From NCBI RefSeq assembly GCF_003046425.1, contig NZ_QAJG01000013.1, positions 50,001 to 103,371 of the forward strand: a stretch of DNA of 53,371 nucleotides, in the 5' to 3' direction. The notes beneath the pieces were generated by a model that did not search any database, was not told the origin of the DNA, and was given only the letters and a program-made list of their open reading frames with translations. How positions within the stretch are numbered: the stretch's first letter is position 1; every line of letters starts with the position of its first letter. The DNA is from Leptospira borgpetersenii serovar Javanica (GTDB taxonomy: Bacteria; Spirochaetota; Leptospiria; Leptospirales; Leptospiraceae). Below, one piece after another: positions 1 through 45,773 of this stretch. The position numbers and the translations under genes were made by a program.

Positions 1-425
1 CGGTCACACAAAGAGAGAAAAAATTACAAAGGCTCAAAGCGGAATTGGGAGCGGAAGAATTGATTCTTCCCGTTTCTTGTCCCGGTCTAGCCGGCTTGGT
101 GGATAAGGGAGAATTTGACGAGGCAGAGAAATATCTTCGGCCTATTTTGAAAAAACTCCGGGAGGAGAACGTGGAGAACCTCGTTCTTGGATGTACACAT
201 TATATTTTTTTAAAACATATAATTCTAAAAAACTTTCCGAATGTGAGGATTTACGACGGAAATTCTGGGACGATAAAACATCTATTGAATTCTTTACAAG
301 TTCGTCAAAGAGTTTCGAATCGGAGTTCAGTTTCCGGATCCGTTTACAAGCTTATCTTAAACAGCGATGAGGAATTCCACTTTCGATTGGCGACAGAACT
401 TTTGCAATTCGAGAACAAGTTCTAA
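1..425 (+). CDS. murI: Glutamate racemase, C-terminal part (5' end outside window)
   Basis: Racemises L-glutamate to D-glutamate for peptidoglycan synthesis in the cytoplasm. The reading frame is open from base 3, so the gene begins before the window. A TTG at 45 is internal to the frame and not a likely start. Visible family features are a stretch around VSCPGLAGLV and the second catalytic-cysteine motif LVLGCTHY, which in this family carries the Cys that protonates one face of glutamate; DGNSGTI follows near the C-terminus. About 140 residues are present, roughly the second half of a normal 260-280 residue enzyme. The first catalytic Cys lies in the missing part. Family assignment is confident from the GCTHY motif; nothing suggests a truncated gene. 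Confidence 0.9.
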   Translation, partial: VTQREKKLQRLKAELGAEELILPVSCPGLAGLVDKGEFDEAEKYLRPILKKLREENVENLVLGCTHYIFLKHIILKNFPNVRIYDGNSGTIKHLLNSLQVRQRVSNRSSVSGSVYKLILNSDEEFHFRLATELLQFENKF

Positions 426-475
426 GTATAAATCACCTTCCAGAAAAGGATTCCGGCCTGATTTTTGAAAACCGA

Positions 476-506
<31 letters not shown>

Positions 507-617
507 TAAATTTTTTGAAATAAATTTCTAAACTTTATTCTAAAAATTCGATTGGTTTTTTGCGAATTAGAGTATAATTACGAAAACTTCTCTATAGAGG
601 ATTGAATCGGAGTATTT

Positions 618-1208
<591 letters not shown>

Positions 1209-1241
1209 TTTCCTGAATTCCCGAATCTTTGTCCTTAAGTG

Positions 1242-1271
1242 CCGGATTTCCTTGTGAGTCCGGTTTTTTTT
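1242..1271 (+). terminator. Rho-independent terminator after the FecR-domain gene
   Basis: A CCGGA/TCCGG stem (1242-1246 with 1259-1263) is followed directly by eight T residues (1264-1271), 33 nt after the stop codon of the FecR-domain gene. The stem is short (5 bp), so termination strength is uncertain. Confidence 0.6.
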
Positions 1272-1286
1272 GTGTGCAGGGATTTT

Positions 1287-1323
<37 letters not shown>

Positions 1324-1328
1324 TGAGA

Positions 1329-2363
<1,035 letters not shown>

Positions 2364-2366
2364 TTG

Positions 2367-2381
2367 AACGTGAATTCGGTG
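2367..2381 (+). repeat. 15-bp dispersed motif AACGTGAATTCGGTG
   Basis: The same 15 bases occur at 30711-30725, with close relatives in reverse orientation at 9448-9462, 30836-30850 and 46988-47000. Every copy lies just outside the 3' end of a gene. Function unknown. Confidence 0.6.
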
Positions 2382-2484
2382 AAAGAAAATCGAAGCTCGG
2401 TTCCAATGTGGAGATTTTCGAATCTACGGAACTTTATACAAAGCTGATCGTAAGTCTAAAAGCGGTTGTTATTTTCTCGGATAT

Positions 2485-2578
2485 TACTTCTAGAATCTAT
2501 CTCAAAAATATCTTAGAATGATCGGGATCTGCATTTCAAGAAAAGATAAAGTATTTTTGAGATAGATTCTTAGAAGTA
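2485..2578. repeat. Long near-perfect inverted repeat (26/27 bp arms)
   Basis: The left arm 2485-2510 and right arm 2552-2578 are reverse complements apart from one extra base in the right arm. The loop is 41 nt. It lies between two convergent genes (purM and the PAS-GGDEF gene), so in RNA it would form a strong hairpin for either transcript. It could be a bidirectional terminator, a processing signal or a small mobile repeat. I did not find a second copy in this window. Confidence 0.75.
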
Positions 2579-2673
2579 AAGATTAAAATCCTGTTGTACT
2601 TCTATCAAAGATAAGAGTAATTCTTGTTTTAAAAATGAAAACTTGTCGTGGTATTTTGCGAGATCGGTTCTTC

Positions 2674-5691
<3,018 letters not shown>

Positions 5692-5712
5692 GAACGGTAA
5701 TTATAGATAAAT

Positions 5713-6700
<988 letters not shown>

Positions 6701-6702
6701 CT

Positions 6703-8622
<1,920 letters not shown>

Positions 8623-8937
8623 AAGTTTTATTTCCAAGAAAGATCGGCCTTTTTTATGTTTGAAGGCGCATTCGGCTGAATGTAAATAAGTTACTTTAGT
8701 TTGGACTAAATTCGAGAATAATAAATCTCGGAATGGTCCGAATCCGCCATTCTCGTCATAAAAAACTGTTTTCGCTTTGCTTCAAAATGGTTCCAGTGTT
8801 CCTTTTTGTTGTAAGCATTTTTTGCGAAACTTCGGTTCGAAGTTAGTCTGTTTCTATTGGCAATATCATAACTAACGTGCGTTTGATATACTTCAATCAT
8901 CCAAAAATCAGGAAAATTCAGGCGCAACGCTTCCTAA
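8623..8937. other. Spacer before repeat cluster
   Basis: Nothing with gene-like features. Open frames here are short and low quality. It leads into the repeat cluster at 8938. Confidence 0.55.
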
Positions 8938-9130
8938 CGTAACCAACCCACAAATTAAAAAGGTTTTTGAGGTTATAAGGATCAAAAACTGATACTTTTC
9001 AAGTGTTCCGACAAGAATGGGGCTTTTTACTTGCAAAAAGTATGATTGAAAAATCTCCCGAGTCTTCCCGCCTCCTCGCTTTGCGACCCTTAGGGAGCAA
9101 TGCGGCTGAGTTCCCCTCCACCAAAACGTG
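8938..9130 (-). mobile_element. Partial copy A1 of the CATAACCTTACCCACAA element
   Basis: Begins with a degenerate terminus (CGTAACCAACCCACAA, 8938-8953) and continues with a stretch matching, in reverse complement, the right half of the element at 16101-16353: the shared segments TCAAGTGTTCCGACAAGAAT and CTTTTTACTTGCAA are near-identical. About 30 bp resembling the dispersed target motif (GCGACCCTTAGGGAGC, around 9081-9096) interrupts it, and the left-half sequence is missing. Copy A2 begins immediately after. Strand is given relative to copy B as plus. Confidence 0.7.
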
Positions 9131-9400
9131 CATAACCTTACCCACAAGTTTAAAAGGATTTTAGATCAGAAGAATCTAAAACACACATTTTTCCAAGTGT
9201 TCCGACAAGAACGAGCCTTTTTACTTGCAAAAAATACGACTTTCTGATAATGGAAAGTCCCCCAAGCCTTTCTTTTCTCCTCCCAAAATTAGGGAAAACT
9301 CATGCAACGCTCTCTATAAATCATTTGCAGGTATAAGTTTTACAGTGGATTTGTCGTAATTCCGGCAGATTTATATTGAGACCCCATTACTTGTGGTGCC
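9131..9400 (-). mobile_element. Near full-length copy A2 of the CATAACCTTACCCACAA element
   Basis: Starts with the perfect 17-bp terminus (9131-9147). Its inside matches the reverse complement of copy B along nearly its whole length, including AGTGTTCCGACAAGAA and, near the far end, GTAATTCCGGCAGATTTAT (copy B: one mismatch). The far terminus (about 9390-9400, CTTGTGGTGC) is degraded. The following CCTTAGGAAG...CACTTTAG resembles the motif flanking copy B. No transposase is encoded, so it would be non-autonomous. Confidence 0.75.
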
Positions 9401-9447
9401 CTTAGGAAGTGCGACACTTTAGTTTCTTATTGGCTCAAACTTTCTTA

Positions 9448-9462
9448 CGCCGAACTCACGTT
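9448..9462 (-). repeat. 15-bp dispersed motif (CGCCGAACTCACGTT)
   Basis: Reverse-orientation relative of the motif at 2367-2381, a few bases beyond the stop of the minus-strand gene ending at 9467. Confidence 0.5.
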
Positions 9463-9466
9463 AAAT

Positions 9467-11790
<2,324 letters not shown>

Positions 11791-11852
11791 CAGGTCGAAT
11801 TCTCCGTTGGTGATTTTTCGGTTGGAAAATTTTACTTTTTCCTTTGATGGAG

Positions 11853-13802
<1,950 letters not shown>

Positions 13803-13882
13803 CGCTGTCGATGAACATGTTTATCTTTTTCAAGCGGAAACTTTTCCATAAATATAGAGTTCCCGTTTCGTATTTTTGATTT

Positions 13883-15930
<2,048 letters not shown>

Positions 15931-16044
15931 ATTTTTTTGGAAAAGTATTTTAATTTTTTATAATATATTCAGTTTGTTGTTTGCCTCTTAAAGCACGTTG
16001 GCCTTTTCCCACCGTGGGATCGGTGTTGTAAAGTCTAAATCCTG
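15931..16044. other. Spacer after radA
   Basis: AT-rich run of T and A after the stop (about 15931-15975) but no convincing hairpin. It leads into the repeat cluster. Confidence 0.4.
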
Positions 16045-16100
16045 CAGAGCGCCCCATAGGAAGCGATGCATTGAGTTCTTCAGAGCGCCCCATAGGAAGC
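16045..16100 (+). repeat. 20-bp direct repeat, 36-bp period (insertion target motif)
   Basis: CAGAGCGCCCCATAGGAAGC occurs at 16045-16064 and again, exactly, at 16081-16100. Copy B of the mobile element begins at the next base (16101). Relatives flank the other copies: 53181-53199 and 53247-53265, and degenerate forms at about 9081-9096 and 9401-9420. Confidence 0.8.
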
Positions 16101-16353
16101 CATAACCTTACCCACAAATACTTGGATCTGAAGATAAATCTGTCGGAATTACTACAAATCCTCTGTGAAACTTACGCCCCACCCTGATTTTGGGTGGAGG
16201 GGAGAGGCGGTGGGAAGACTCGGGAGGTTTTCTTTACCACAAAATCATACTTCTTGCAAGTAAAAAGCCTCATTCTTGTCGGAACACTTGAAAAATATCA
16301 GTTTTTGATCCTTATGATCCCAAAAGCCTTCTTAACTTGTGGGTAAGGTTATG
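16101..16353 (+). mobile_element. Small non-autonomous element with 17-bp perfect terminal inverted repeats (copy B)
   Basis: A 253-bp unit bounded by CATAACCTTACCCACAA (16101-16117) and its exact reverse complement (16337-16353). It is flanked by ATAGGAAGC (16092-16100) and ATAGGGAGC (16354-16362), a 9-bp direct repeat with one mismatch, as expected for a target-site duplication. It encodes no protein. Its first 106 bp are identical to 53267-53371, and the whole is related in reverse orientation to 9131-9400. This is the structure of a MITE; the transposase that would move it is not in the window. Confidence 0.85.
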
Positions 16354-16652
16354 ATAGGGAGCGATGCACTTTAGTTTTCTGCTTTATCAGAAAGATCAAG
16401 TTGGTAATTCAGGCCGTCTCGCTTCTATTGGCGCTCGACGGATTCTTATATAAAAAACATAATTTTTCGTCGGATATGATTTTGTGTATGCGATAAAAGT
16501 AATATTCGAAAAACGTTCGGGTTAACCGGTGTCGCTTGCGGTTTGAAATGCGGAGCTACGACACAACCACCTTGTTCTCTGAGAATTTTACTTGTTGTGT
16601 TTCTTAAAATGTGGGGATGATTACAATTTAGAAATATAAGAAAATTCTAAAT
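16354..16652. other. Spacer between repeat element and lpxB
   Basis: The first 30 bp are the right half of the interrupted target motif. The remainder has no gene-like frame and no clear terminator for the minus-strand lpx genes. Confidence 0.45.
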
Positions 16653-18759
<2,107 letters not shown>

Positions 18760-18773
18760 ACTTAAAGGCCTCG

Positions 18774-19007
<234 letters not shown>

Positions 19008-19013
19008 GGACGC

Positions 19014-20481
<1,468 letters not shown>

Positions 20482-20492
20482 TCAATCTCCGA

Positions 20493-22073
<1,581 letters not shown>

Positions 22074-22078
22074 TTCAA

Positions 22079-22086
22079 ACCTCCTT
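22079..22086 (-). promoter_or_regulatory. Strong Shine-Dalgarno of the TolC gene
   Basis: On the minus strand the sequence reads AAGGAGGT, a full anti-Shine-Dalgarno match, 5 nt before the ATG at 22073. Most genes in this window have much weaker sites. Confidence 0.75.
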
Positions 22087-22294
22087 TTTTCCGAATCCCA
22101 TAAAAATCAATTCCGGTTACTCGAATGTTGTCAAGTTAAGATACGATTTAAAGGGCCGATGTTCTTTCATCAACTTTAACGCTTACAAATTCATTTCTTG
22201 ATGAGATACCGATAGAAGATAGTGACATCACTCTTACATATCCGTTTTGTTTCGTCCTCTGAAAATCGTGTCTTACATTTACGACATTGTAATA

Positions 22295-23170
<876 letters not shown>

Positions 23171-23182
23171 GTGTGTTCTCTC

Positions 23183-27090
<3,908 letters not shown>

Positions 27091-27107
27091 GAGAGGGAGC
27101 AAAACGA

Positions 27108-30507
<3,400 letters not shown>

Positions 30508-30710
30508 GTTGTATGACGGACGTTGCAGATTTTACTGTATTTTTGGAACTACTTGCGAGGAAAGTTCCTCTTTACGAAAGAGGAAGATACTCTGATTCTT
30601 ATTCAGATTGAAATCGATCTTGAAAAGTAGAAACCCTTATAGTTTCAAATTTAAATTTAGACTCGAAATAAAGCCGATCGGATTTTAGACAAGAAGCGGG
30701 GTTATGTATG
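30508..30710. other. Spacer after ileS
   Basis: Contains a possible hairpin (CCTCTTT/AAAGAGG near 30570-30590) about 60-80 nt after ileS, without a following T run. No gene seen. Confidence 0.4.
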
Positions 30711-30850
30711 AACGTGAATTCGGTGCAAGAAATCCATGATTCATTTTTCTGAAAAAAGTCGGGATTTGAATTTTATAAATCTATTATAAAATTGTAGGAA
30801 CTCCTACTTTTAGAAAATTCCTTCTCATTTTCAACCGCCGAATTCGCGTT
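30711..30850. repeat. 140-bp inverted-repeat element with AACGYGAATTCGGYG ends
   Basis: The 15-bp ends 30711-30725 and 30836-30850 are inverted and match at 13 of 15 positions. Between them is AT-rich DNA with a small GTAGG/CCTAC hairpin. The element lies between ileS and the convergent lipoprotein gene. The same end sequence recurs singly at 2367, 9448 and 46988. Confidence 0.6.
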
Positions 30851-30863
30851 ATTTTAACAAAAA

Positions 30864-31997
<1,134 letters not shown>

Positions 31998-32017
31998 CCT
32001 GTCAAGAAGTAAAATGG

Positions 32018-32052
<35 letters not shown>

Positions 32053-32092
32053 GAATTTGAACTGAGACGCGAATTGCAAGGGTTGCACTTAT

Positions 32093-34671
<2,579 letters not shown>

Positions 34672-35010
34672 GTTTTTAATATTCAAAAATTAGAACGTGT
34701 TTCTTGGAATTCCGTCGTTTTTAACGTAATCGCCTAACAAACTTCATGTTGCCTGAGTTGCGGTGAATCTTTGCAAGAAAGACTTCTTGGTTTTTTCTAA
34801 TCGAATTTTCAATCCGATCTTACAAGCGGAGTTTGGGAACTCAAAAATGTTCCGGGGATCCTTTCGAATTACAAAGGATCTTTCCAGAGAAATTACTTCC
34901 AAGGTAGACATTCCTTTTTTAGATATAAAACGAATCGCTTGTAAAAGCGGCCGGATTGAAGGACATCACATGTTTTATCAAACAATTCGAGTGATGTTTC
35001 CGCATATCAA
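34672..35010. other. Spacer after nitrilase-like gene
   Basis: A 100-codon open frame (34763-35065) starts here but runs into the inverted repeat element and has no recognisable content; I do not call it. Nothing else supported. Confidence 0.5.
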
Positions 35011-35171
35011 AACTTGTCCCAAAACCTCGAATGTAGGAATTCCTACGAGAGTGTTCCAACGATAAAAATCCGTTAGAAAACCATAAATCACCGATCTGCG
35101 GGAATTTCCACGCTCTATTACGAACTTATGAAACGATTGTGCTGATTTCTTTTCAGGTTTTGGGACAAGTT
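35011..35171. repeat. 161-bp inverted-repeat element with 17-bp perfect ends (TTTTGGGACA family)
   Basis: AACTTGTCCCAAAACCT (35011-35027) is the exact reverse complement of 35155-35171. Related ends occur at 43160-43240 and 44534-44668. It lies in a convergent spacer, between the nitrilase-like and ankyrin genes. Internal sequences of the three loci are not alike, so only the ends are conserved. Confidence 0.75.
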
Positions 35172-35179
35172 CTAAAAAA

Positions 35180-36142
<963 letters not shown>

Positions 36143-36394
36143 CGTAATATTGATAAACCCTCTACTGTATTAAATCGGATTTTTTACGTGTGGTATCCAC
36201 ATTTTTGAAATCCGCTTTTTATAGGAATCTGAAAACGCTCTCTTACCTTGACCTTTTTTTATTTCAGAAGTTCCCGTTTGTTTTCAGAGTTCTTTCCAAT
36301 GTATCGATCCATGACCAAAGAATCGCTTCGAAATCCCACCGGGTCAAGTCAAAATAACTCTTGAGTCCGACGCCGGAAATGGTTTCATCATCTT

Positions 36395-37651
<1,257 letters not shown>

Positions 37652-37662
37652 AAGTTTCACGT

Positions 37663-39914
<2,252 letters not shown>

Positions 39915-39918
39915 TTTC

Positions 39919-41506
<1,588 letters not shown>

Positions 41507-41624
41507 TCACCACTTGAATTTTAAGAAGATGAATCAGGATTTTGGAATGATGCGATTTTATGAGTTTAGCATTAGGCGAAATTCCGGCTTGAACTTGCAT
41601 TAACTGGGCCTCTGGTTGTATCCA

Positions 41625-41879
41625 ATGAGCAAGACTGAAGACTCACTCGCTGTATTTTGGTGGGAAGGCGACGGCCATGAGGAAAGGGATGGAATCTACC
41701 TTTATGGATTGTGGCGCGCAGAAGAAATCCGCGCTCCGCGCGCGCCCTTTCCGTTCGAACTCGAATCCGGGCACCAGATTGAATGGAGCAGATTTAACAA
41801 TCCTATCACAAATGAATACTGGAGCGTAATCACTGGGCTGCCCGGGTTCAATGTTGGCCCAGTCAGAAAGACTGGGTGA
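41625..41879 (+). CDS. Small ORF of unknown function, compositionally distinct
   Basis: 84 residues from ATG 41625 (a TTG lies nine bases earlier). The protein reads plausibly: MSKTEDSLAVFWWEGDG, later EIRAPRAPFPFELESGHQIE and EYWSVITGLPGFNVGP. Local DNA (about 41640-41870) is visibly richer in G and C than flanking genes, with GCGC-rich stretches. Its stop overlaps the GTG of a second small ORF (GTGA). I recognise no family. An overlapping frame reads through on the same strand (41851-42225), so the call is tentative. Confidence 0.4.
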   Translation: MSKTEDSLAVFWWEGDGHEERDGIYLYGLWRAEEIRAPRAPFPFELESGHQIEWSRFNNPITNEYWSVITGLPGFNVGPVRKTG

Positions 41880-42121
41880 TCTTACTCCGCGGTGTTTTCG
41901 CATCCCTTTTAACTGCCGGAGCAATTGTTGCATGGTGTGCCACCAAGGGTTGTTTTTCCGCAAACCTTTTCGATTCCGCGGAAATGGATTGCATATACGC
42001 CGCGATGACCCGTCAGCATGGCTTTCATTTAAGCACGTACATTTCTCAAGAGTTCAAGTATCTCGATACCCATTTCCTAACCGAGCTAAAGAGTTTCTTG
42101 AAAGTCCAAACTGGCAGATAG
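41876..42121 (+). CDS. Small hydrophobic-headed ORF, unknown function
   Basis: 81 residues from GTG 41876, beginning MILLRGVFASLLTAGAIVAWC, a plausible signal or membrane anchor, followed by a short polar part. It overlaps the stop of the ORF at 41625-41879, which suggests translational coupling if real. No family recognised; it could be the remains of a longer gene. Confidence is low. Confidence 0.35.
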   Translation: MILLRGVFASLLTAGAIVAWCATKGCFSANLFDSAEMDCIYAAMTRQHGFHLSTYISQEFKYLDTHFLTELKSFLKVQTGR

Positions 42122-42434
42122 CCATTCGGATCGGAACTGTGGCTTCTCGCAGCTCTTCGGGTTGCTCCGCAGCCCTCGCTTGGTCTTCGATACATATTGC
42201 CCCTTCAACACTCGGTTCGCTTTGAAGTTTAAGAACGAGTGAACCTTGTCACGAGACGTTTGCTAAGACATCTAAAACCTAGTCTTACTCGCACAAACGC
42301 TCGGAGGCGCAACGTCGAGAAGTAGGCGGACATGTTTGACAAAATTTTATTCTAATCAAAAACGATTAAAAGATCATGAATATTGCTTGCAAGTGCATGA
42401 AATATTTATTTAACTATTTGCTAAGGTAAAAGTT
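42122..42434. other. Spacer upstream of toxin-antitoxin pair
   Basis: No supported gene. It contains the presumed promoter of the VapBC-type pair, with very AT-rich DNA just before 42435 and GGTAAAAGTT near the start codon. Confidence 0.45.
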
Positions 42435-42713
42435 ATGGCAAATTTGCAGGTTCGAGATATAGATGATCGATTATACGAATCCTTAAAACGCAGGGCAGAA
42501 ATAGAACATCGGTCCGTTAGTCAGGAGGTCGTTATGATAATTGAAAATCACCTTAGGAGAGATAATCTTGAAACAGAGTTACAAACTATTGAGTTTTTGA
42601 AATTGTCGAATTCTTGGGTCGATAAACGAGATCCAAAAGAAATTGTTAAAGATCTACGCTCTTCACGTTCAAAAAACAATCGGGATAAGATAGTCAATGA
42701 GCTATTTGATTGA
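42435..42713 (+). CDS. VapB/FitA-type ribbon-helix-helix antitoxin
   Basis: 92 residues. The N-terminus (MANLQVRDIDDRLYESLKRRAEIEHRSVSQEV) is a clear ribbon-helix-helix of the FitA/Arc class: a short strand followed by two helices. The remainder is a flexible polar tail, as expected for the part that binds and blocks the toxin. Such antitoxins also repress their own operon. The stop overlaps the toxin start by 17 nt, the standard arrangement for these pairs. It lies in an accessory patch. Confidence 0.88.
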   Translation: MANLQVRDIDDRLYESLKRRAEIEHRSVSQEVVMIIENHLRRDNLETELQTIEFLKLSNSWVDKRDPKEIVKDLRSSRSKNNRDKIVNELFD

Positions 42714-43095
42714 TACCGATATTATTATTTATAGTTTAAAAGAACATGAGAAAGTTCATAAAAATTTTTTAGAACGTAAGAATGTTTCAAAATCAATTTC
42801 TGTAATTACGTACGGCGAACTAATTTTTGGAGCAAAAAAATCGAAAAGTCGAGAAAAGAATTTAGCAACAGTTTATAGAATAGGGGAGTTATTTCCTGTT
42901 ATCGAACTCACTCGAGGAATCATAGAAACCTTTGGTGAATTAAAAGCTACTTTACAAAAAAAAGGGATTAGCATTGATGATTTCGATCTTCTTATTGGTT
43001 CAACTGCTTTGTTCTTAAATTATACTTTGGTGACTAATAATGAAAAACATTTTGGTAAGATTGCAGATTTAAGAATAGAAAATTGGAGTAAATAA
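42697..43095 (+). CDS. PIN-domain toxin, VapC type
   Basis: A 132-residue PIN-domain ribonuclease that in known systems cuts tRNA or rRNA. Acidic residues match the family: Asp6 and Asp8 (YLIDTDIII), Glu41 (TYGELIFG), Asp97 (DDFDLLIG). The fourth position has TNNEKHF rather than TND/TRN; Asn is tolerated there. DLRIENW closes the domain. The toxin looks catalytically intact. It is the second gene of the pair with the ribbon-helix-helix antitoxin. The pair sits between a repeat-flanked transporter gene and the compositionally odd ORFs. Confidence 0.9.
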   Translation: MSYLIDTDIIIYSLKEHEKVHKNFLERKNVSKSISVITYGELIFGAKKSKSREKNLATVYRIGELFPVIELTRGIIETFGELKATLQKKGISIDDFDLLIGSTALFLNYTLVTNNEKHFGKIADLRIENWSK

Positions 43096-43159
43096 CTCCA
43101 ATAATTGCCTAACGTGAACCGAACGTGTCGCCTAACTACGGTTACTTTCGTAAAACATA

Positions 43160-43240
43160 AGAGTGTGTCCCAAAACCATTCGATCTTATAGGAATCCTCG
43201 CGGATTACTGCAATTGTTCCTACGTTTTGGGACACACTCT
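43160..43240. repeat. 81-bp inverted repeat with 17-bp perfect arms (TTTTGGGACA family)
   Basis: AGAGTGTGTCCCAAAAC (43160-43176) is the exact reverse complement of 43224-43240. It lies in the convergent spacer between the toxin gene and the EamA transporter, where it could also act as a terminator. The ends share TGTCCCAAAAC with the elements at 35011 and 44534. Confidence 0.75.
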
Positions 43241-43271
43241 AAGTCTTTTTAATATACGTCTTCTTTGTTTT

Positions 43272-44195
<924 letters not shown>

Positions 44196-44533
44196 AGATC
44201 CATCTCTTATTCCCGAGGTTTTTTTAAAAAGATTTTTTCGTCAACGGAAGGCAAGAAATTCCTGATGTTTTCGTTCTTTGACTTTTGGGATCCGGATATA
44301 ACAATTGCTTAAAAAGAAGGAATGTTTGTATCCCAGAAGATGACCCCTTCTTGAATGAGAGTTTTTTGTTCGACCTAAAATGAACCCTCTTGTCTTGGTT
44401 TTCGTTTTCCAGGTCCCGAAAATCTGAAAGCTCGGGATTCCGGAAAATGCAAAAACGAATTCGAAAGCCGGTTTGATCGAGTGAATATTTATTTTATAAT
44501 ATTCTAATTTTTGATCTATAATCGTTTTCTCTT
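44196..44533. other. Spacer upstream of EamA gene
   Basis: AT-rich, with T-rich runs; no gene. Holds the EamA promoter region (about 44196-44260) and the approach to the inverted repeat element at 44534. Confidence 0.4.
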
Positions 44534-44664
44534 AAGAACTTGTCCCCAAACTTCGTAAAAATATCATCGTGAATTTTTCACAAAACGAAGAAGGCCCACA
44601 TTCGGAGGACTGATGACAGTGTCGCGGCAATGCTGTTTTTATAAAAGACGTTTTGGGATAGGTT

Positions 44665-44668
<4 letters not shown>
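44534..44668. repeat. 135-bp inverted-repeat element (TTTTGGGACA family), degenerate ends
   Basis: AGAACTTGTCCCCAAAC (about 44535-44551) pairs with 44650-44666 at 14 of 17 positions. The right end runs over the stop codon of the symporter gene (44665-44667). Internal DNA has no open frame of note. Confidence 0.65.
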
Positions 44669-45531
<863 letters not shown>

Positions 45532-45773
45532 TGTTTAAGACCTATTTTTGTTTCAAACTCTGTACAAAAGTTATTGCTTAAAGTCCACAGAATTTTTGAA
45601 TTCCTTAAATTTTATATTTCAGGTTTTCTTGCGGTGAAACATTCGAAAGAAAAATAGAAGAATCTGAATTTAAAATTTGATTTCTATCTTGTATTCGATT
45701 TGATGGGAGTTTCTCCACGGATTTTTTGTAAAAATTTGACAGATGGCAGGATAGGGCCATATTTCCGGACACG

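Larger units (their letters stand above)
2364..2673. other. Convergent intergenic spacer, purM / PAS-GGDEF gene
   Basis: No credible gene. It holds a 15-bp dispersed motif (2367-2381) directly after the purM stop and a long inverted repeat (2485-2578), both listed separately. Confidence 0.7.

Noticed and set aside
8908..9147. Open frame across the repeat cluster
   Set aside because: Consists of the mobile element read in one frame; element copies elsewhere do not keep this frame.
16045..16100. Direct repeats considered as a CRISPR array
   Set aside because: Only two copies, 36 bp apart, no cas genes and no regular spacers; they are explained by the insertion target motif.
34763..35065. 100-codon open frame after the nitrilase-like gene
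   Set aside because: Runs into the 35011-35171 inverted repeat; no recognisable protein content.
41851..42225. 124-codon frame overlapping the two small accessory ORFs
   Set aside because: Basic, Ser/Cys-rich translation and overlap with better-looking frames; not supported.
43105..43140. GCCTAAC-like sequences considered as integron attC sites
   Set aside because: No paired R and L boxes with the right spacing and no integrase gene in the window.
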